The notes under the pieces are model-generated. The model had not been told where the DNA came from, did not search any database, and saw only the letters and a list, made by a program, of their open reading frames with translations. A stretch of 64,000 nt of DNA from Sphingobacterium paucimobilis HER1398 (GTDB taxonomy: Bacteria > Bacteroidota > Bacteroidia > Sphingobacteriales > Sphingobacteriaceae), in assembly GCF_000416985.1 (NCBI RefSeq), contig NZ_ATDL01000002.1, positions 1-64,000 on the forward strand, given 5' to 3'. The number at the start of each line of letters is the position of its first letter. The stretch's first letter is position 1. Position numbers and translations under genes: made by a program. This document shows positions 23,624 through 32,656 of the stretch, one piece after another.

Positions 23624-25213
23624 ATGAAAAGGAACAAACTCAATATATTGGCACTTTTAGCATTGACAGGAGTGCTTACAACAACAAGCTGTACGAAGGA
23701 TTTTATCAATATCAATACGAACCCGATTACGTATGGCCCGACCAACTTTGACCCGAACTTTACCCTCACAACAGCCCAGATGACCTATACAGGAAGTATT
23801 GACCTGGCATATGACACCTGGCGTGCCAATCTCATCTACTCGGGTACGATGATGCAGGGGCTATCTTCTGTCATCAGCTACTGGGCGGGAGACAAATACC
23901 TTCTGAACCCCTTGTATACCTCGGCCTATTGGGAACGAGCATATGACGAACAGGTAAAACCGATTGTGGATGTGGTCGTCATGACCAACGACAACGAAAA
24001 ATACAAAAATGTACATCAGGTGGCACGAATATGGAAAACGTTGGTTTTTGCCCGTATCACGGACCTGTACGGTGATGTACCTTATTCGGAAGCGGGACAA
24101 GGCTACTACCTGAAAAAACTGTCTACGAAGTATGACAAGCAACAGGATATCTACATGGATATGCTAAAAGAAATCGATGAAGCGGTCAATGCCCTGGACG
24201 AGAATGGGGACAAGGTGACCGGGGATGCGATATATGGAGGCAATCTCGACAAATGGAGACGCTTGGGCAACTCGATCATGCTGCGTCTTGCTATGCGATT
24301 GACTAAAGTGGACGAGAATACAGCTAAAACCTATGCAACGAAAGCTATCGGAAAAACACTGACAGGCAATGGAGACAACGCGATTGTAAAACACGATACA
24401 AAGGGACTTCGGATTACGAAAAACCGAAACAGCCAAGTACTGGTAGGAGATGGTGGCTCAGAACACTATTACGTGAAATGGTCGAACACCTTTATCGATG
24501 CGCTGAAGTCGACAAATGACCCCCGTATAAACGTCGCTGCGACCATGGTATGGCCAGATGTCAATACGAAAGAGTTTGAGAATATCAACCCGAACTTTGT
24601 AACTGATCCTACAAAACAGAAAGGGATGCCCAATGGCAAGGATCTAAACAGTAATCCACAGTATGCCCTATCATCGCATCCATCGTATACGACGATACCG
24701 GAATACTCTTCACCGCATCCTGGAATGATAAAACCGGATGGTATTACTTTTATTCTGACCTACGCAGAAAGTGAACTGTTACTGGCTGAAGCGGCAGAAC
24801 GCTGGGGAATAGGTGGCTCTGCGAGTACACACTATGCCAACGCCGTAAAGGCGGGTATCACTTTCCTAGGGCAGTATGATGACCGATTGAGCATATCGGA
24901 GAGTACTGCAGAGGCATACGCCAATGCACATCCCCTCACTGACGGTGTGAAACAAATCAGTGAGCAGTATTGGATTCATCAAAATACGGCTTTAAACTTC
25001 TACGAATCATGGGCCAACTGGAGAAGGACTGGTTATCCGGAGCTGACACCGGTAGACTATCCTGGCAATGCGACAAACGCTACGATCCCACGTAGATTCC
25101 CGTACCCATCTGCTGAAGAAGCGGGCACAAATAGGGCTTATTTTAAAGAAGCTGCTGCTGCTATTCCTGGCGGAGATAAACTGACTGGCCGCGTATGGTG
25201 GGATAAACAATAG
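23624..25213 (+). CDS. SusD/RagB-family outer-membrane lipoprotein (SusD-like 2 type)
   Basis: I choose the ATG at 23624, 13 bp after the susC stop, because it gives a good lipoprotein signal (MKRNKLNILALLALTG, lipobox TTSC); a frame-open ATG at 23597 overlaps susC. The protein is 529 residues. Family marks are TWRANLIYSGTMMQG, KTLVFARITDLYGDVPYSEAG, RRLGNSIMLRLAMRLTKVD and TYAESELLLAEAAERWG. It caps the STN-containing SusC and binds its ligand at the surface. A strong terminator follows. Confidence 0.93.
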   Translation: MKRNKLNILALLALTGVLTTTSCTKDFININTNPITYGPTNFDPNFTLTTAQMTYTGSIDLAYDTWRANLIYSGTMMQGLSSVISYWAGDKYLLNPLYTSAYWERAYDEQVKPIVDVVVMTNDNEKYKNVHQVARIWKTLVFARITDLYGDVPYSEAGQGYYLKKLSTKYDKQQDIYMDMLKEIDEAVNALDENGDKVTGDAIYGGNLDKWRRLGNSIMLRLAMRLTKVDENTAKTYATKAIGKTLTGNGDNAIVKHDTKGLRITKNRNSQVLVGDGGSEHYYVKWSNTFIDALKSTNDPRINVAATMVWPDVNTKEFENINPNFVTDPTKQKGMPNGKDLNSNPQYALSSHPSYTTIPEYSSPHPGMIKPDGITFILTYAESELLLAEAAERWGIGGSASTHYANAVKAGITFLGQYDDRLSISESTAEAYANAHPLTDGVKQISEQYWIHQNTALNFYESWANWRRTGYPELTPVDYPGNATNATIPRRFPYPSAEEAGTNRAYFKEAAAAIPGGDKLTGRVWWDKQ

Positions 25214-25237
25214 AACAGTTAGTGTGTTCAAATAGGA

Positions 25238-25271
25238 AATAGGTCTGCCGTAACGGTAGACCTATTTTTTT
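25238..25271 (+). terminator. Terminator of the sigma-fecR-susCD locus
   Basis: A 13-bp stem (25238-25250/25254-25266, one G-T pair), a 3-nt loop and a T-run to 25271. Confidence 0.9.
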
Positions 25272-25275
25272 GTGG

Positions 25276-25467
25276 TTATCTCTTATAGCTACAGTTACTT
25301 CCATAAGCTGAACAGCCCAGATTAAGGAAGGATATCACCGCAAAAATCAAACCCAACACAATAAATATCCATTCATTACTATCCCATCCCTGGGCAGCAA
25401 CAATCAGCCCCAATGCGATCCGAAAGATCCGCATAAAGCTCCAATTTCTTAAAAACAATGCTTTCAT
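25276..25467 (-). CDS. Small membrane protein, DUF2892/YgaP transmembrane type
   Basis: A 63-residue protein with a membrane hairpin: FRIALGLIVAAQGW and WIFIVLGLIFAVISFLNL, then a Cys-containing tail (GCSAYGSNCSYKR). The NWSFMRIFRIALG start is typical of the YgaP-like DUF2892 family, small inner-membrane proteins of unknown role, sometimes linked to rhodanese. Its ATG overlaps the methyltransferase stop (ATGA), so the two are co-translated. Confidence 0.8.
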   Translation of the reverse strand: MKALFLRNWSFMRIFRIALGLIVAAQGWDSNEWIFIVLGLIFAVISFLNLGCSAYGSNCSYKR

Positions 25468-26057
25468 CTCTTTACTAAATTAATAAACAATTCGGTTCCC
25501 GCTCGTGCATCAATACTGTTGTAACAGGGGGCGAAATGCTCCTGTGTATAATAGCTGCCAAACAGCTCTTGATACTCGGACGCAGAACCGCCAAATGGTG
25601 GCTCGTCTCCACTAAACTGCCGATCGAACAATACGCCCATCAACCTTCCTCCTGTACGCAACAATTCCGCTGTCTTGCGGGCATATTCGCTACGCCGATC
25701 AACAGGTATGGCACAGAAAAAGGTCTGCTCAATAAGCAGATCAAACTGCCCCTGAAAGACGAAGAAGTCTCCACAAACAAACTCGATCGCGGTATGGTGC
25801 TCCATCTTTGTCTTCGCTCGTGCAATCGCTGTCGGAGAGATATCCAATAGGGTGATATGTCTGAATCCCTGCGCAGCCAACCAATCTGCTTCATAGGCAT
25901 TGCCACAGCCAGGTATGAGGATATGAGCCTCCTTGTCCGGATACTGTTCCATATACTGCACAATAGGGTGGGAAGGATATCCAATATCCCAACCGGTACG
26001 TCCGCCCTGCCATCGGTGCTCCCAATAATCGGCTGCCATGCGTGTCCTCTCTTCCAT
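25464..26057 (-). CDS. SAM-dependent methyltransferase, thiopurine methyltransferase (TPMT)-like
   Basis: A 197-residue Rossmann-fold methyltransferase. DYWEHRWQGGRTGWDIG at the N-terminus and the SAM-binding ILIPGCGNAYEADWLAAQG (about 46-64) are marks of the TPMT/SAM-MT family, as are TLLDISPTAIARAK and FVCGDFF. It probably methylates a small thiol, selenol or similar substrate in the cytoplasm; the substrate is not predictable. Translationally coupled to the small DUF2892 protein. A start at Met7 (26039) is an alternative. Confidence 0.85.
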   Translation of the reverse strand: MEERTRMAADYWEHRWQGGRTGWDIGYPSHPIVQYMEQYPDKEAHILIPGCGNAYEADWLAAQGFRHITLLDISPTAIARAKTKMEHHTAIEFVCGDFFVFQGQFDLLIEQTFFCAIPVDRRSEYARKTAELLRTGGRLMGVLFDRQFSGDEPPFGGSASEYQELFGSYYTQEHFAPCYNSIDARAGTELFINLVKR

Positions 26058-26243
26058 ATCTGTCGTTGTCCTGTTTTGAAGTATGCCGGGAAGTTAACTA
26101 TTCTCCTGCGATCTTTTTCAACATCTTAGCGTAAAGTTACGCCAACTAGCGGCCTTGCTTGGTTACTTGTGTTACACAGGTTAGATTTTGGCTGCGACAA
26201 TACTTATCTTTGTATAAGGAATCATTAAAACAATCGATCGATA

Positions 26244-26957
26244 ATGGAAAAGATGAAAATCGAAATATGGAGTGACATCATGTGTCCATTCTGTTATATT
26301 GGAAAACGTAAATTAGAAAAATCTATCGAGGGGCATCCGCATAAAGATGCTATAGAAATCGAATGGAAGAGTTATCAATTAAACCCTGATCTACAGACTG
26401 ATGTATCCCAGAATATCAACGATTACCTCGCAACACATAAGGGCATGAGTATAGCACAGGCTCAACAAATGAGTCAGCAGGTAACGGAGATGGCTGCTCA
26501 AGAAGGACTGGAATACCATATGGATAAAGCGGTAGTAGCCAATTCATTCCGCGCGCATGTATTCGCTCACTTTGCCAAGAAGTACGGCAAACAGCTGGAG
26601 GCAGAAGAATTGCTTTTTAAAAGCTATTTTACGGAAGGTAAAAATGTGGATGATATCGCTGTACTAAAAGACCTGGCGGTGCAGTTGGGACTGGATGCCA
26701 ATGCACTGGAAAATGTACTGTCGAGCGGTGAACTGGATGATGAGGTGAAGATGGATATCCACGAAGCACGGCAAATCGGTGTTCAGGGGGTACCTTTCTT
26801 TGTATATGACCGCAAGTATGCGGTATCGGGTGCACAACCCCAAGAATTGTTTGCACAGACATTGGAGAAAGCACTCACGGAATGGTCCAGCAATACAACG
26901 CTTCAAATCGTAAGTGATCCGCAGGGACCAAGTTGTGGTCCTGAAGGATGTGAATAA
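26244..26957 (+). CDS. DsbA-family oxidoreductase, FrnE-like
   Basis: A 237-residue cytoplasmic DsbA-fold protein without signal peptide. The redox motif CPFC lies in IMCPFCYIGKRKLE (about 14-27). The helical insertion and the GVQGVPFFVYDRKYAVSGAQP loop with the cis-proline are typical of the FrnE/2-hydroxychromene-2-carboxylate isomerase-like branch. The C-terminus SCGPEGCE adds two more cysteines. It probably acts in thiol redox or polyketide-type isomerisation; FrnE members are linked to oxidative stress. A TATCTTTG -7-like box lies at 26205-26212. Convergent with dgkA across a shared terminator. Confidence 0.88.
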   Translation: MEKMKIEIWSDIMCPFCYIGKRKLEKSIEGHPHKDAIEIEWKSYQLNPDLQTDVSQNINDYLATHKGMSIAQAQQMSQQVTEMAAQEGLEYHMDKAVVANSFRAHVFAHFAKKYGKQLEAEELLFKSYFTEGKNVDDIAVLKDLAVQLGLDANALENVLSSGELDDEVKMDIHEARQIGVQGVPFFVYDRKYAVSGAQPQELFAQTLEKALTEWSSNTTLQIVSDPQGPSCGPEGCE

Positions 26958-26960
26958 TAC

Positions 26961-26996
26961 AACACGGCCTGATTATTTCTGTAATCAGGCCGTGTT
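26961..26996. terminator. Bidirectional terminator
   Basis: A perfect 15-bp stem (26961-26975/26982-26996) with a 6-nt loop between convergent genes. Confidence 0.85.
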
Positions 26997-27016
26997 TATG
27001 ATGGTATATGCCAGCA

Positions 27017-27382
27017 CTAGAAAAGAGTAAGCAGTCGAGGCATGAATATAATAACACCTATCACGACGGCAACAATAGCGGTGACGAGTACGCCTGCCGC
27101 CGCAAGGTCCTTTACCTTTTTAATGGCGGGTCTCTTCTCAGGGGATACAAAATCGGATAAATGCTCTATAGCAGTATTGAATATCTCCGCAGCAATCACC
27201 ATAGCAATAGCTATCAAGACCGTGATCCATTCATACCTGTCAATACCGAGAAAGAGCCCCAAAGCAATCACCACGATGGTCGCCAACAGGTGTATCCTGG
27301 CATTTGCCTCTTCGCAGAAGACGATCTTGAGGCCGTTAAACGCCCACTTGAAACTATCAACTCTTTTCTTTAGGTAAGACAT
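27017..27382 (-). CDS. dgkA: Diacylglycerol/undecaprenol kinase family protein
   Basis: A 121-residue inner-membrane protein with three transmembrane helices. The family signature AEIFNTAIEHLSDFVSPE with KKVKDLAAAGVLV is complete, including the catalytic Glu and the metal-binding Glu/Asn. EEANARIHLLA precedes the first helix. It phosphorylates diacylglycerol or undecaprenol at the membrane, recycling lipid carriers. It lies 10 bp downstream of the acyl-CoA ligase gene on the same strand, which suggests a lipid-metabolism operon. Confidence 0.92.
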   Translation of the reverse strand: MSYLKKRVDSFKWAFNGLKIVFCEEANARIHLLATIVVIALGLFLGIDRYEWITVLIAIAMVIAAEIFNTAIEHLSDFVSPEKRPAIKKVKDLAAAGVLVTAIVAVVIGVIIFMPRLLTLF

Positions 27383-27392
27383 ATTAACTCAT

Positions 27393-29171
27393 TTAAGCCG
27401 AATGATATAGTTGATCAAAAAGTGTTTTGTACTTTGCCAGGATTACCTTACGCTTCATCTTGAGGGTGGGCGTCAGTTCGCCTCCTTCGATCGTAAATTC
27501 TTCCTGCAAGATAATCGGCTTTTTGATCTGCTCCCAATTGCCAAAATGCTGATTGGCCAATCGGATCTCACTATTGATTTTCTTTAGAACCGCATCCTGC
27601 TTCAAAAACTCCTCCTTGGATAAACTCAAGGTATCCTGTGCCTGGGTACGGGCCCATTCAAGAAGGTTGGAATAGTTGGGAACGATATAGGCGGAAGCAA
27701 ATTTCTGTCCATCTCCGATGACCATAGCCTGCTCGATAAATGGCGACTCGACCAATCTCTTTTCAATAGGTTGCGGCGTTACATATTTGCCTCCTGATAT
27801 CTTGAACATCTCTTTCTTGCGATCGATGATCTTAATGAAACGGTCTTCTTCGAGTACCGCTATATCTCCTGTATGCAACCAACCGTCGATGATGGTTTTG
27901 GCTGTCTCCTCGGGATCTTTGTAATAGCCCATCATCACATTGGGTCCCTTGACCAAGATCTCGCCGTCTTCGGCCAAGCGTACCTCCACATATTTGACGG
28001 GCAGACCTACGGTACCTAAGCGTACGCCATGTATGTAATGATTGACTGCTATAAGAGGGGAGGCCTCGGTCAATCCGTATCCTTCATAAATGGGGATACC
28101 GGCTGCCAGAAACATCCGAGCAAGCTTATTGTGCAGGGAGGCTGAGCCAGAAGCTATGGTAACAAGGTGTCCTCCTAATGCTTGATACCATTTGTTGAGC
28201 ACGAGTTTTTGGGCTATAGATAACTTTAAGTTGTAGAGCGCACTGCGTTTGACGGGATTGGGATCGTAACGATCTGCCACATCGACCGCCCAATCGAAGA
28301 TCTTGCGCTTGACACCGGAAAGCTCATGGCCGGTCTTCATGATCTTCTCATATACTTTTTCCAGGATACGAGGTACCGCTGTCATGATGTGAGGCTTGAC
28401 TTCGGCAATATTTTGCCCGATCTTATCCAGGGACTCGGCGATATGAATGGTAATACCAATATACATATAGGTATAGACGACCATGCGTTCGTAGGCATGG
28501 CATGGCGGAAGGAAAGTGAGCCCTCGATCAAAGGCCTGACATGGTGTAATGTCACGTGCAGCCATCACGTTGTACACGATATTGTCGTGAGACAGCATCA
28601 CGCCTTTGGGTTTGCCGGTAGTACCAGAGGTATATATTAAGGTCGCCAGGTCACTGGACGAGATGCTGTCTCTGTAACTTTCCAGAACGTGCGTATCTTT
28701 ATCTCCTGCTATTTCCTTTAAATCATTCCAGCTTCGAATATCTTCCGCCTCCTGAATACAGAAGATATATTTGAGGGTATATATGGCTTGTTTGATCGTA
28801 TTGATACGATTGTACAGGGCTTTGGTACCGACAACGCAGAGCTTGATCTCGGCATCGTTAAATATATACTGGTAATCGGCATCGGTGATATTGGGGTACA
28901 TAGCAACCACTACAGCACCGATCTGCTGGATGGCAAAGTCCATCATGTGCCATTCGACACTGCTGTCGGCAATCAAGCCTACTTTTTCGCCAGGTTGTAT
29001 CCCCAGCTCAATAAGTCCGAGGGACAACTGATCTACTTCTTTCAAAAAATCAGCTGTCGAGAGGTATTGCCATTGACCTGCCCGTTTATATCCAAACATG
29101 GGTAGGTCAGGATATAACTCAATCTGACGCCGGGCCAGATCAAACAATCTTAAATGTTGTGCTTCGATCAT
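27393..29171 (-). CDS. Long-chain acyl-CoA synthetase (AMP-forming)
   Basis: A 592-residue ANL-superfamily ligase that activates fatty acids with ATP to acyl-CoA. Motifs: P-loop LIYTSGTTGKPKGVMLSH (about 178-195), YEGYGLTEASPL (A5), GWLHTGDIAVLEEDRF (A7/A8), IDRKKEMFKISGGKYVTP with the hinge, and a C-terminal TLKMKRK carrying the catalytic Lys. The length and the FAD/FadD15-like layout fit the eukaryote-like long-chain group common in Bacteroidota. It probably shares a transcript with dgkA downstream. No signal peptide; cytoplasmic, membrane-associated. Confidence 0.93.
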   Translation of the reverse strand: MIEAQHLRLFDLARRQIELYPDLPMFGYKRAGQWQYLSTADFLKEVDQLSLGLIELGIQPGEKVGLIADSSVEWHMMDFAIQQIGAVVVAMYPNITDADYQYIFNDAEIKLCVVGTKALYNRINTIKQAIYTLKYIFCIQEAEDIRSWNDLKEIAGDKDTHVLESYRDSISSSDLATLIYTSGTTGKPKGVMLSHDNIVYNVMAARDITPCQAFDRGLTFLPPCHAYERMVVYTYMYIGITIHIAESLDKIGQNIAEVKPHIMTAVPRILEKVYEKIMKTGHELSGVKRKIFDWAVDVADRYDPNPVKRSALYNLKLSIAQKLVLNKWYQALGGHLVTIASGSASLHNKLARMFLAAGIPIYEGYGLTEASPLIAVNHYIHGVRLGTVGLPVKYVEVRLAEDGEILVKGPNVMMGYYKDPEETAKTIIDGWLHTGDIAVLEEDRFIKIIDRKKEMFKISGGKYVTPQPIEKRLVESPFIEQAMVIGDGQKFASAYIVPNYSNLLEWARTQAQDTLSLSKEEFLKQDAVLKKINSEIRLANQHFGNWEQIKKPIILQEEFTIEGGELTPTLKMKRKVILAKYKTLFDQLYHSA

Positions 29172-29373
29172 ATATAAACAGGTGTATGTAAACTATACAA
29201 TTCCAGTATGTAAAGGTTTTCGTTATGTTGTACTTTAATAGATTCGGTTGCAAAAATAGGCTATTTAGCAGGGTAATGGAAAGGCTATGCAAAAATAAAT
29301 TTGTCTGGATTGTATGATAATGGTCATCGATCCTCCAGTGGATCGACAGAGACGGTCGAGTTATCCAAGGAAA

Positions 29374-29405
29374 AGCCCAATAATATCGCACGTTATTATT
29401 GGGCT
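29374..29405 (-). terminator. Terminator-like hairpin, minus strand
   Basis: A perfect 12-bp stem (29374-29385/29394-29405) with an 8-nt loop; on the minus strand it is followed by TTTTCCTT. Confidence 0.65.
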
Positions 29406-29532
29406 AAGGAAGTATTTTGTAATTATAAGTGATTAATAAAATGTATTTTACAATCTAACATTTAATAATCAAAGTGTATGCCAAAACCGTCTGCTATAAG
29501 GATATCATATTGTAGCTCGATAAATTTAAAGC

Positions 29533-29560
29533 GATTTTGTAGTTCAACAACTACAAAATC
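29533..29560 (-). terminator. Terminator of the acetyltransferase gene
   Basis: A perfect 12-bp stem (29533-29544/29549-29560) with a 4-nt loop, starting 11 bp after the stop codon. Confidence 0.65.
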
Positions 29561-29571
29561 ACCAGATCGAC

Positions 29572-29889
29572 CTACAAGTCTCCGTAAGCGGGGAAAGCAG
29601 GATCGACAATCCGCTTCCAATCGGGATGCTTTTTGATATAGGCAAATACGTACGGACAGTAGGGCATAAGCTTGCGTCCATCTTGCTCGATATACAGCAA
29701 CGTCTTTTCTACCACTGCGGCAGCAGCACCACTTCCTTTAAGTTCGGGCGCTGCTTCGGTATGTATCAAAGAAATCCGGCTTCTCGTCTCTTTGAAGTCT
29801 ATAAACGCTAAATGACCATTGACATTGATCTCAAAACGATGGTCTAAATCATTTTTCACTAACGGAATATCTTTCAACTCTTCTTTCAT
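29572..29889 (-). CDS. GNAT-like N-acetyltransferase (YjdJ type)
   Basis: I choose the ATG at 29889 (105 residues, MKEELKDIPLVKND) as the family start; the frame is open to 29934. The short GNAT fold shows GHLAFIDF, SLIHTEAAPELKGSGAAAAVVEKTLLYIEQ (the acetyl-CoA loop, here KGSGAAAAV) and LMPYCPYVFAYIKKHPDW, all hallmarks of the small YjdJ/At-type acetyltransferases. It acetylates an unknown acceptor in the cytoplasm. Single gene with its own terminator. Confidence 0.85.
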   Translation of the reverse strand: MKEELKDIPLVKNDLDHRFEINVNGHLAFIDFKETRSRISLIHTEAAPELKGSGAAAAVVEKTLLYIEQDGRKLMPYCPYVFAYIKKHPDWKRIVDPAFPAYGDL

Positions 29890-30022
29890 ATCTAATCTCT
29901 TATGTGTCTTTGATGCCGTGATATGCTTTCGCACAGCAACCTCGCACGTGTCGTTGTCTCCACCAAAGATAACGTAATGGTATTCCTCAAAAGCTAATCC
30001 AGATTAAGAAATAACAGGATTT

Positions 30023-31255
30023 TTATTTTTTCCCAATACGGTATAGCTTACCCGTATCCGTGATCGTATAAAGTGCCTCGTCGCTTCCTTGTACAATATC
30101 GCGAAAACGCTGTCCTTCTTTATTCAGTAATCGCTCTTCGCCTACTACTTTATTATTCTCGATGACTATACGAGCGATGTGCATGCTGCTAAGCCCAGCT
30201 ACGAAAAGGTTGTTTTTCCACTCGGGAATAGCTGTGCCTGTATAGAAAGAGATGCCTGAAGGCGACAAAACAGGATCCCAATAGTAAACGGGCTGTTCCA
30301 TACCTTCTTTTTGCTGGATAGGGGGATTCCCGATAACCTTGCCCGAATACTCGATACCGTAGGTGATGGTAGGCCAGCCATAGTTCTTACCGGCCTCTAC
30401 ACGATTGAGTTCGTCGCCGCCTCTAGGACCAAACTCGGTCTCCCAAAGATCTCCAGTCTCTGGATGAAAAGCAATCCCCTGCACATTGCGATGTCCATAG
30501 GAATATATCTCGGGAAGGACATCTGGTTTTCCTTCGAAGGGGTTGCCGGCAACGGCTTTTCCGTCGGTAGTAATACGTAATATCTTGCCGAGGCCTGTTT
30601 TTAAATCCTGAGCCATCGGACGGGTAGCTAGTTCGGAACGCTCTCCAGTACTGACAAAGAGATTGCCCTGCTTGTCAAAAATAATACGGCCACCAAAATG
30701 CAGGTTGCCTTTGAATACAGGACCAGCTCTGTAGATTACCACAGGATGTTCGATAGTCTTTTCGTCGTCCGCCAGTTTTCCTTTGGCTACTGCCGTAAGG
30801 TTGCCTTGTGCAGAAGGCTCCGAAAACGTCCAATATACCATACGGTTGCTTGCAAATTGAGGATCCAGTGTGAGTCCGAGTAAACCTCCCTGACCATCGC
30901 TGTCGACCGTGGGCAAGCCTGTAATAGGTTCGCTCAACTTGCCATCACTCCCCACGATACGCATGGTTCCTTCTTTCTCCGTTACGAGAAAACGACCATC
31001 GGGCAACACTGTGATACCCCAGGGGGATTTCAGTCCTTCGGCAAAAACCTTGCCCTCGAACGCTGTAGCAGTCTTGACTCCAGCGATGCGGGTCTGCCCT
31101 TCAAAAGCGGGCTTATAATCTGTATTTGCTTTTTGGGTCTCAACGGGATTGGCTGTACTGTCAGTGGCCTCGTTTTGACCATTAGCAGCACTGTTGTTAC
31201 AAGCGGCTCCCAAAAGTGACGATGAGAGCAGTGCCAACGATAAAATATTTTTCAT
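30023..31255 (-). CDS. PQQ-dependent sugar dehydrogenase-like lipoprotein
   Basis: A 410-residue protein with a lipoprotein signal (LLGAACNN). The six-bladed beta-propeller of soluble glucose/aldose dehydrogenases is visible as LKSPWGITVLPDGRFLVTEKEG, GGLLGLTLDPQF, LHFGGRIIFDKQGNLFVSTGER, YSYGHRNVQGIAFHPETG and WETEFGPRGGDELN. It would oxidise sugars in the periplasm with PQQ; whether the host makes PQQ is not seen here. It is 14 bp downstream of a small hypothetical gene that follows a universal stress protein, so the three may form an operon. Confidence 0.9.
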   Translation of the reverse strand: MKNILSLALLSSSLLGAACNNSAANGQNEATDSTANPVETQKANTDYKPAFEGQTRIAGVKTATAFEGKVFAEGLKSPWGITVLPDGRFLVTEKEGTMRIVGSDGKLSEPITGLPTVDSDGQGGLLGLTLDPQFASNRMVYWTFSEPSAQGNLTAVAKGKLADDEKTIEHPVVIYRAGPVFKGNLHFGGRIIFDKQGNLFVSTGERSELATRPMAQDLKTGLGKILRITTDGKAVAGNPFEGKPDVLPEIYSYGHRNVQGIAFHPETGDLWETEFGPRGGDELNRVEAGKNYGWPTITYGIEYSGKVIGNPPIQQKEGMEQPVYYWDPVLSPSGISFYTGTAIPEWKNNLFVAGLSSMHIARIVIENNKVVGEERLLNKEGQRFRDIVQGSDEALYTITDTGKLYRIGKK

Positions 31256-31269
31256 ATGTTATAGTGTGT

Positions 31270-31515
31270 TTATTTTAGTACAATAGCCTCTTTGTGCGAA
31301 AGTAGTTGCTTATAAGTGAAGATTTCTGACGATGCCAATAAATCTTGGTGATAGGGAGCCGGCAGCAATACTTTTATTTCTTTGCGACCATCCAGTGGAA
31401 CAAAACAGAGAACTCCCTCTGTCTCGGACTTTTCATTGATAAGCATGGTATATTTATCAACGGACTGATCTAATTTCTTTGCCTGTTTTAGGCTATTCAT
31501 CAAGGTGTTCAACAT
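31270..31515 (-). CDS. Small hypothetical protein
   Basis: An 81-residue soluble protein (MLNTLMNSLKQAKKLDQSVD..., VLCFVPLDGRKEIKVLLPAPYH). No domain recognised and no signal peptide. It sits between the universal stress protein gene (60 bp upstream) and the sugar dehydrogenase gene (14 bp downstream) on the same strand. Function unknown. Confidence 0.65.
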   Translation of the reverse strand: MLNTLMNSLKQAKKLDQSVDKYTMLINEKSETEGVLCFVPLDGRKEIKVLLPAPYHQDLLASSEIFTYKQLLSHKEAIVLK

Positions 31516-31575
31516 GCCTATGCGTTATTATCTGATCATTAAAACAATAAATTGTCAAAATCGTTCACTTTACTG

Positions 31576-32430
31576 CTAACCTTTTTCTTCATGAAATACC
31601 AAGATAGGGGTGTCCGAGTGAAAGGCAAACTTATTGGAAAGACTGGAATTTATCAATCGGTCAAAGAAATTGCGATTGCGCTTGACTATCGCTAAAAGGT
31701 CGATTTTATTCTCTGTCAAGAAGCTGTTGATCGTACTCTCCACGCTTTCTTTCTTCTCCAAAAAGACGAAGTCGAGTTTCTTTCCTTGAAATCTCTTGCC
31801 CCAATCCTCCCCATACAGCAGCGCTGTACTGGGATTGCTGGCGTCATCCATCACATGGGTACAGTACACTTCTGCATCAACCAGGCTGGCCATATTGACT
31901 ACTTGCTCCAGTGCTGGCAAGTCTTTTTCTCGGAAAAGCGTCGTAAATGCGACCTTTTTGATCGGTGCATATTTTGCCTGTGCCGGAATAGCCAGTACGG
32001 GCTGTTGGATATTCTGTATAACAGCAACGGTATTGGTGCCGATAAATTTTTCCGTAAAACCGGACGCTCCATAGGTGCCCATAACCACCAAGCGGATATC
32101 TTCGGAATTGACGACTTTACGAACACTCGTCATCACTGTCCCTTCTTCAAATAGAAATACGAGTTTTTCGTAATCTAGACCATTCTTTTCCGCAAGCTCG
32201 CGAAGGGCAGGAACTTGCTTCTTGAAATAGTCAAACTTGGAGAGCTCTACCTGCTGGTAAACATCAGCCAACATCTCGGGCTGTCCTGCATGTGTCGCTG
32301 ACAAAACTGGAGTAACATAGGAATACAGCACAAATAGCTTTGTATCCAATTGATTAGCTAAATGCAAGGCATACAAAAAAGCATTGTTGGCTGCTTCGGA
32401 AAAGTCTGTAGGGAAAAGTATATGTTTCAT
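31576..32430 (-). CDS. Universal stress protein, tandem Usp domains
   Basis: A 284-residue protein with two UspA domains (about 1-150 and 155-284). The first has MKHILFPTDFSEAANNAFLYAL and the ATP-binding loop VMGTYGASGFTEKFIGTNT...QPVLAIP in order; the second (KKVAFTTLFREKDLPALEQV) lacks a clear nucleotide loop, as is usual in the two-domain Bacteroidota form. Cytoplasmic; related proteins help survive stress or anaerobiosis. It is the first gene of a possible operon with the 81-residue protein and the sugar dehydrogenase. Confidence 0.92.
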   Translation of the reverse strand: MKHILFPTDFSEAANNAFLYALHLANQLDTKLFVLYSYVTPVLSATHAGQPEMLADVYQQVELSKFDYFKKQVPALRELAEKNGLDYEKLVFLFEEGTVMTSVRKVVNSEDIRLVVMGTYGASGFTEKFIGTNTVAVIQNIQQPVLAIPAQAKYAPIKKVAFTTLFREKDLPALEQVVNMASLVDAEVYCTHVMDDASNPSTALLYGEDWGKRFQGKKLDFVFLEKKESVESTINSFLTENKIDLLAIVKRNRNFFDRLINSSLSNKFAFHSDTPILVFHEEKG

Positions 32431-32656
32431 GGATTTTGACCTTTTTGTTTCCTTTAAAATTAAGCAAAAAGAACCAAAGACTCAAGCTAAATAGCAAATC
32501 AAAAAAATAAACGTGCATAGGTTGTAGCGTTTATTCTCTATTTTCGTTATTATCATAGACAGTGAGAGATTTATTTGTATAATTGAACGCTTTATGATTA
32601 GTATAACTGGAAATAAAATACTTAATTTAGATACATGAATATCAGATAAATCTTAC

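Larger units (their letters stand above)
29172..29571. other. Intergenic region with two hairpins
   Basis: About 400 bp between two minus-strand genes. It contains the terminator of the acetyltransferase gene (29533-29560) and a second hairpin (29374-29405), plus TATTTTTG boxes on the minus strand (opposite 29251-29258 and 29290-29297) that may be -7 elements of the acyl-CoA ligase promoter. No gene seen. Confidence 0.5.

Noticed and set aside
29172..29571. Possible small gene in the 400-bp gap
   Set aside because: An 83-codon minus-strand frame exists but is Leu/Ser/Ile-rich with no start context and crosses a hairpin.
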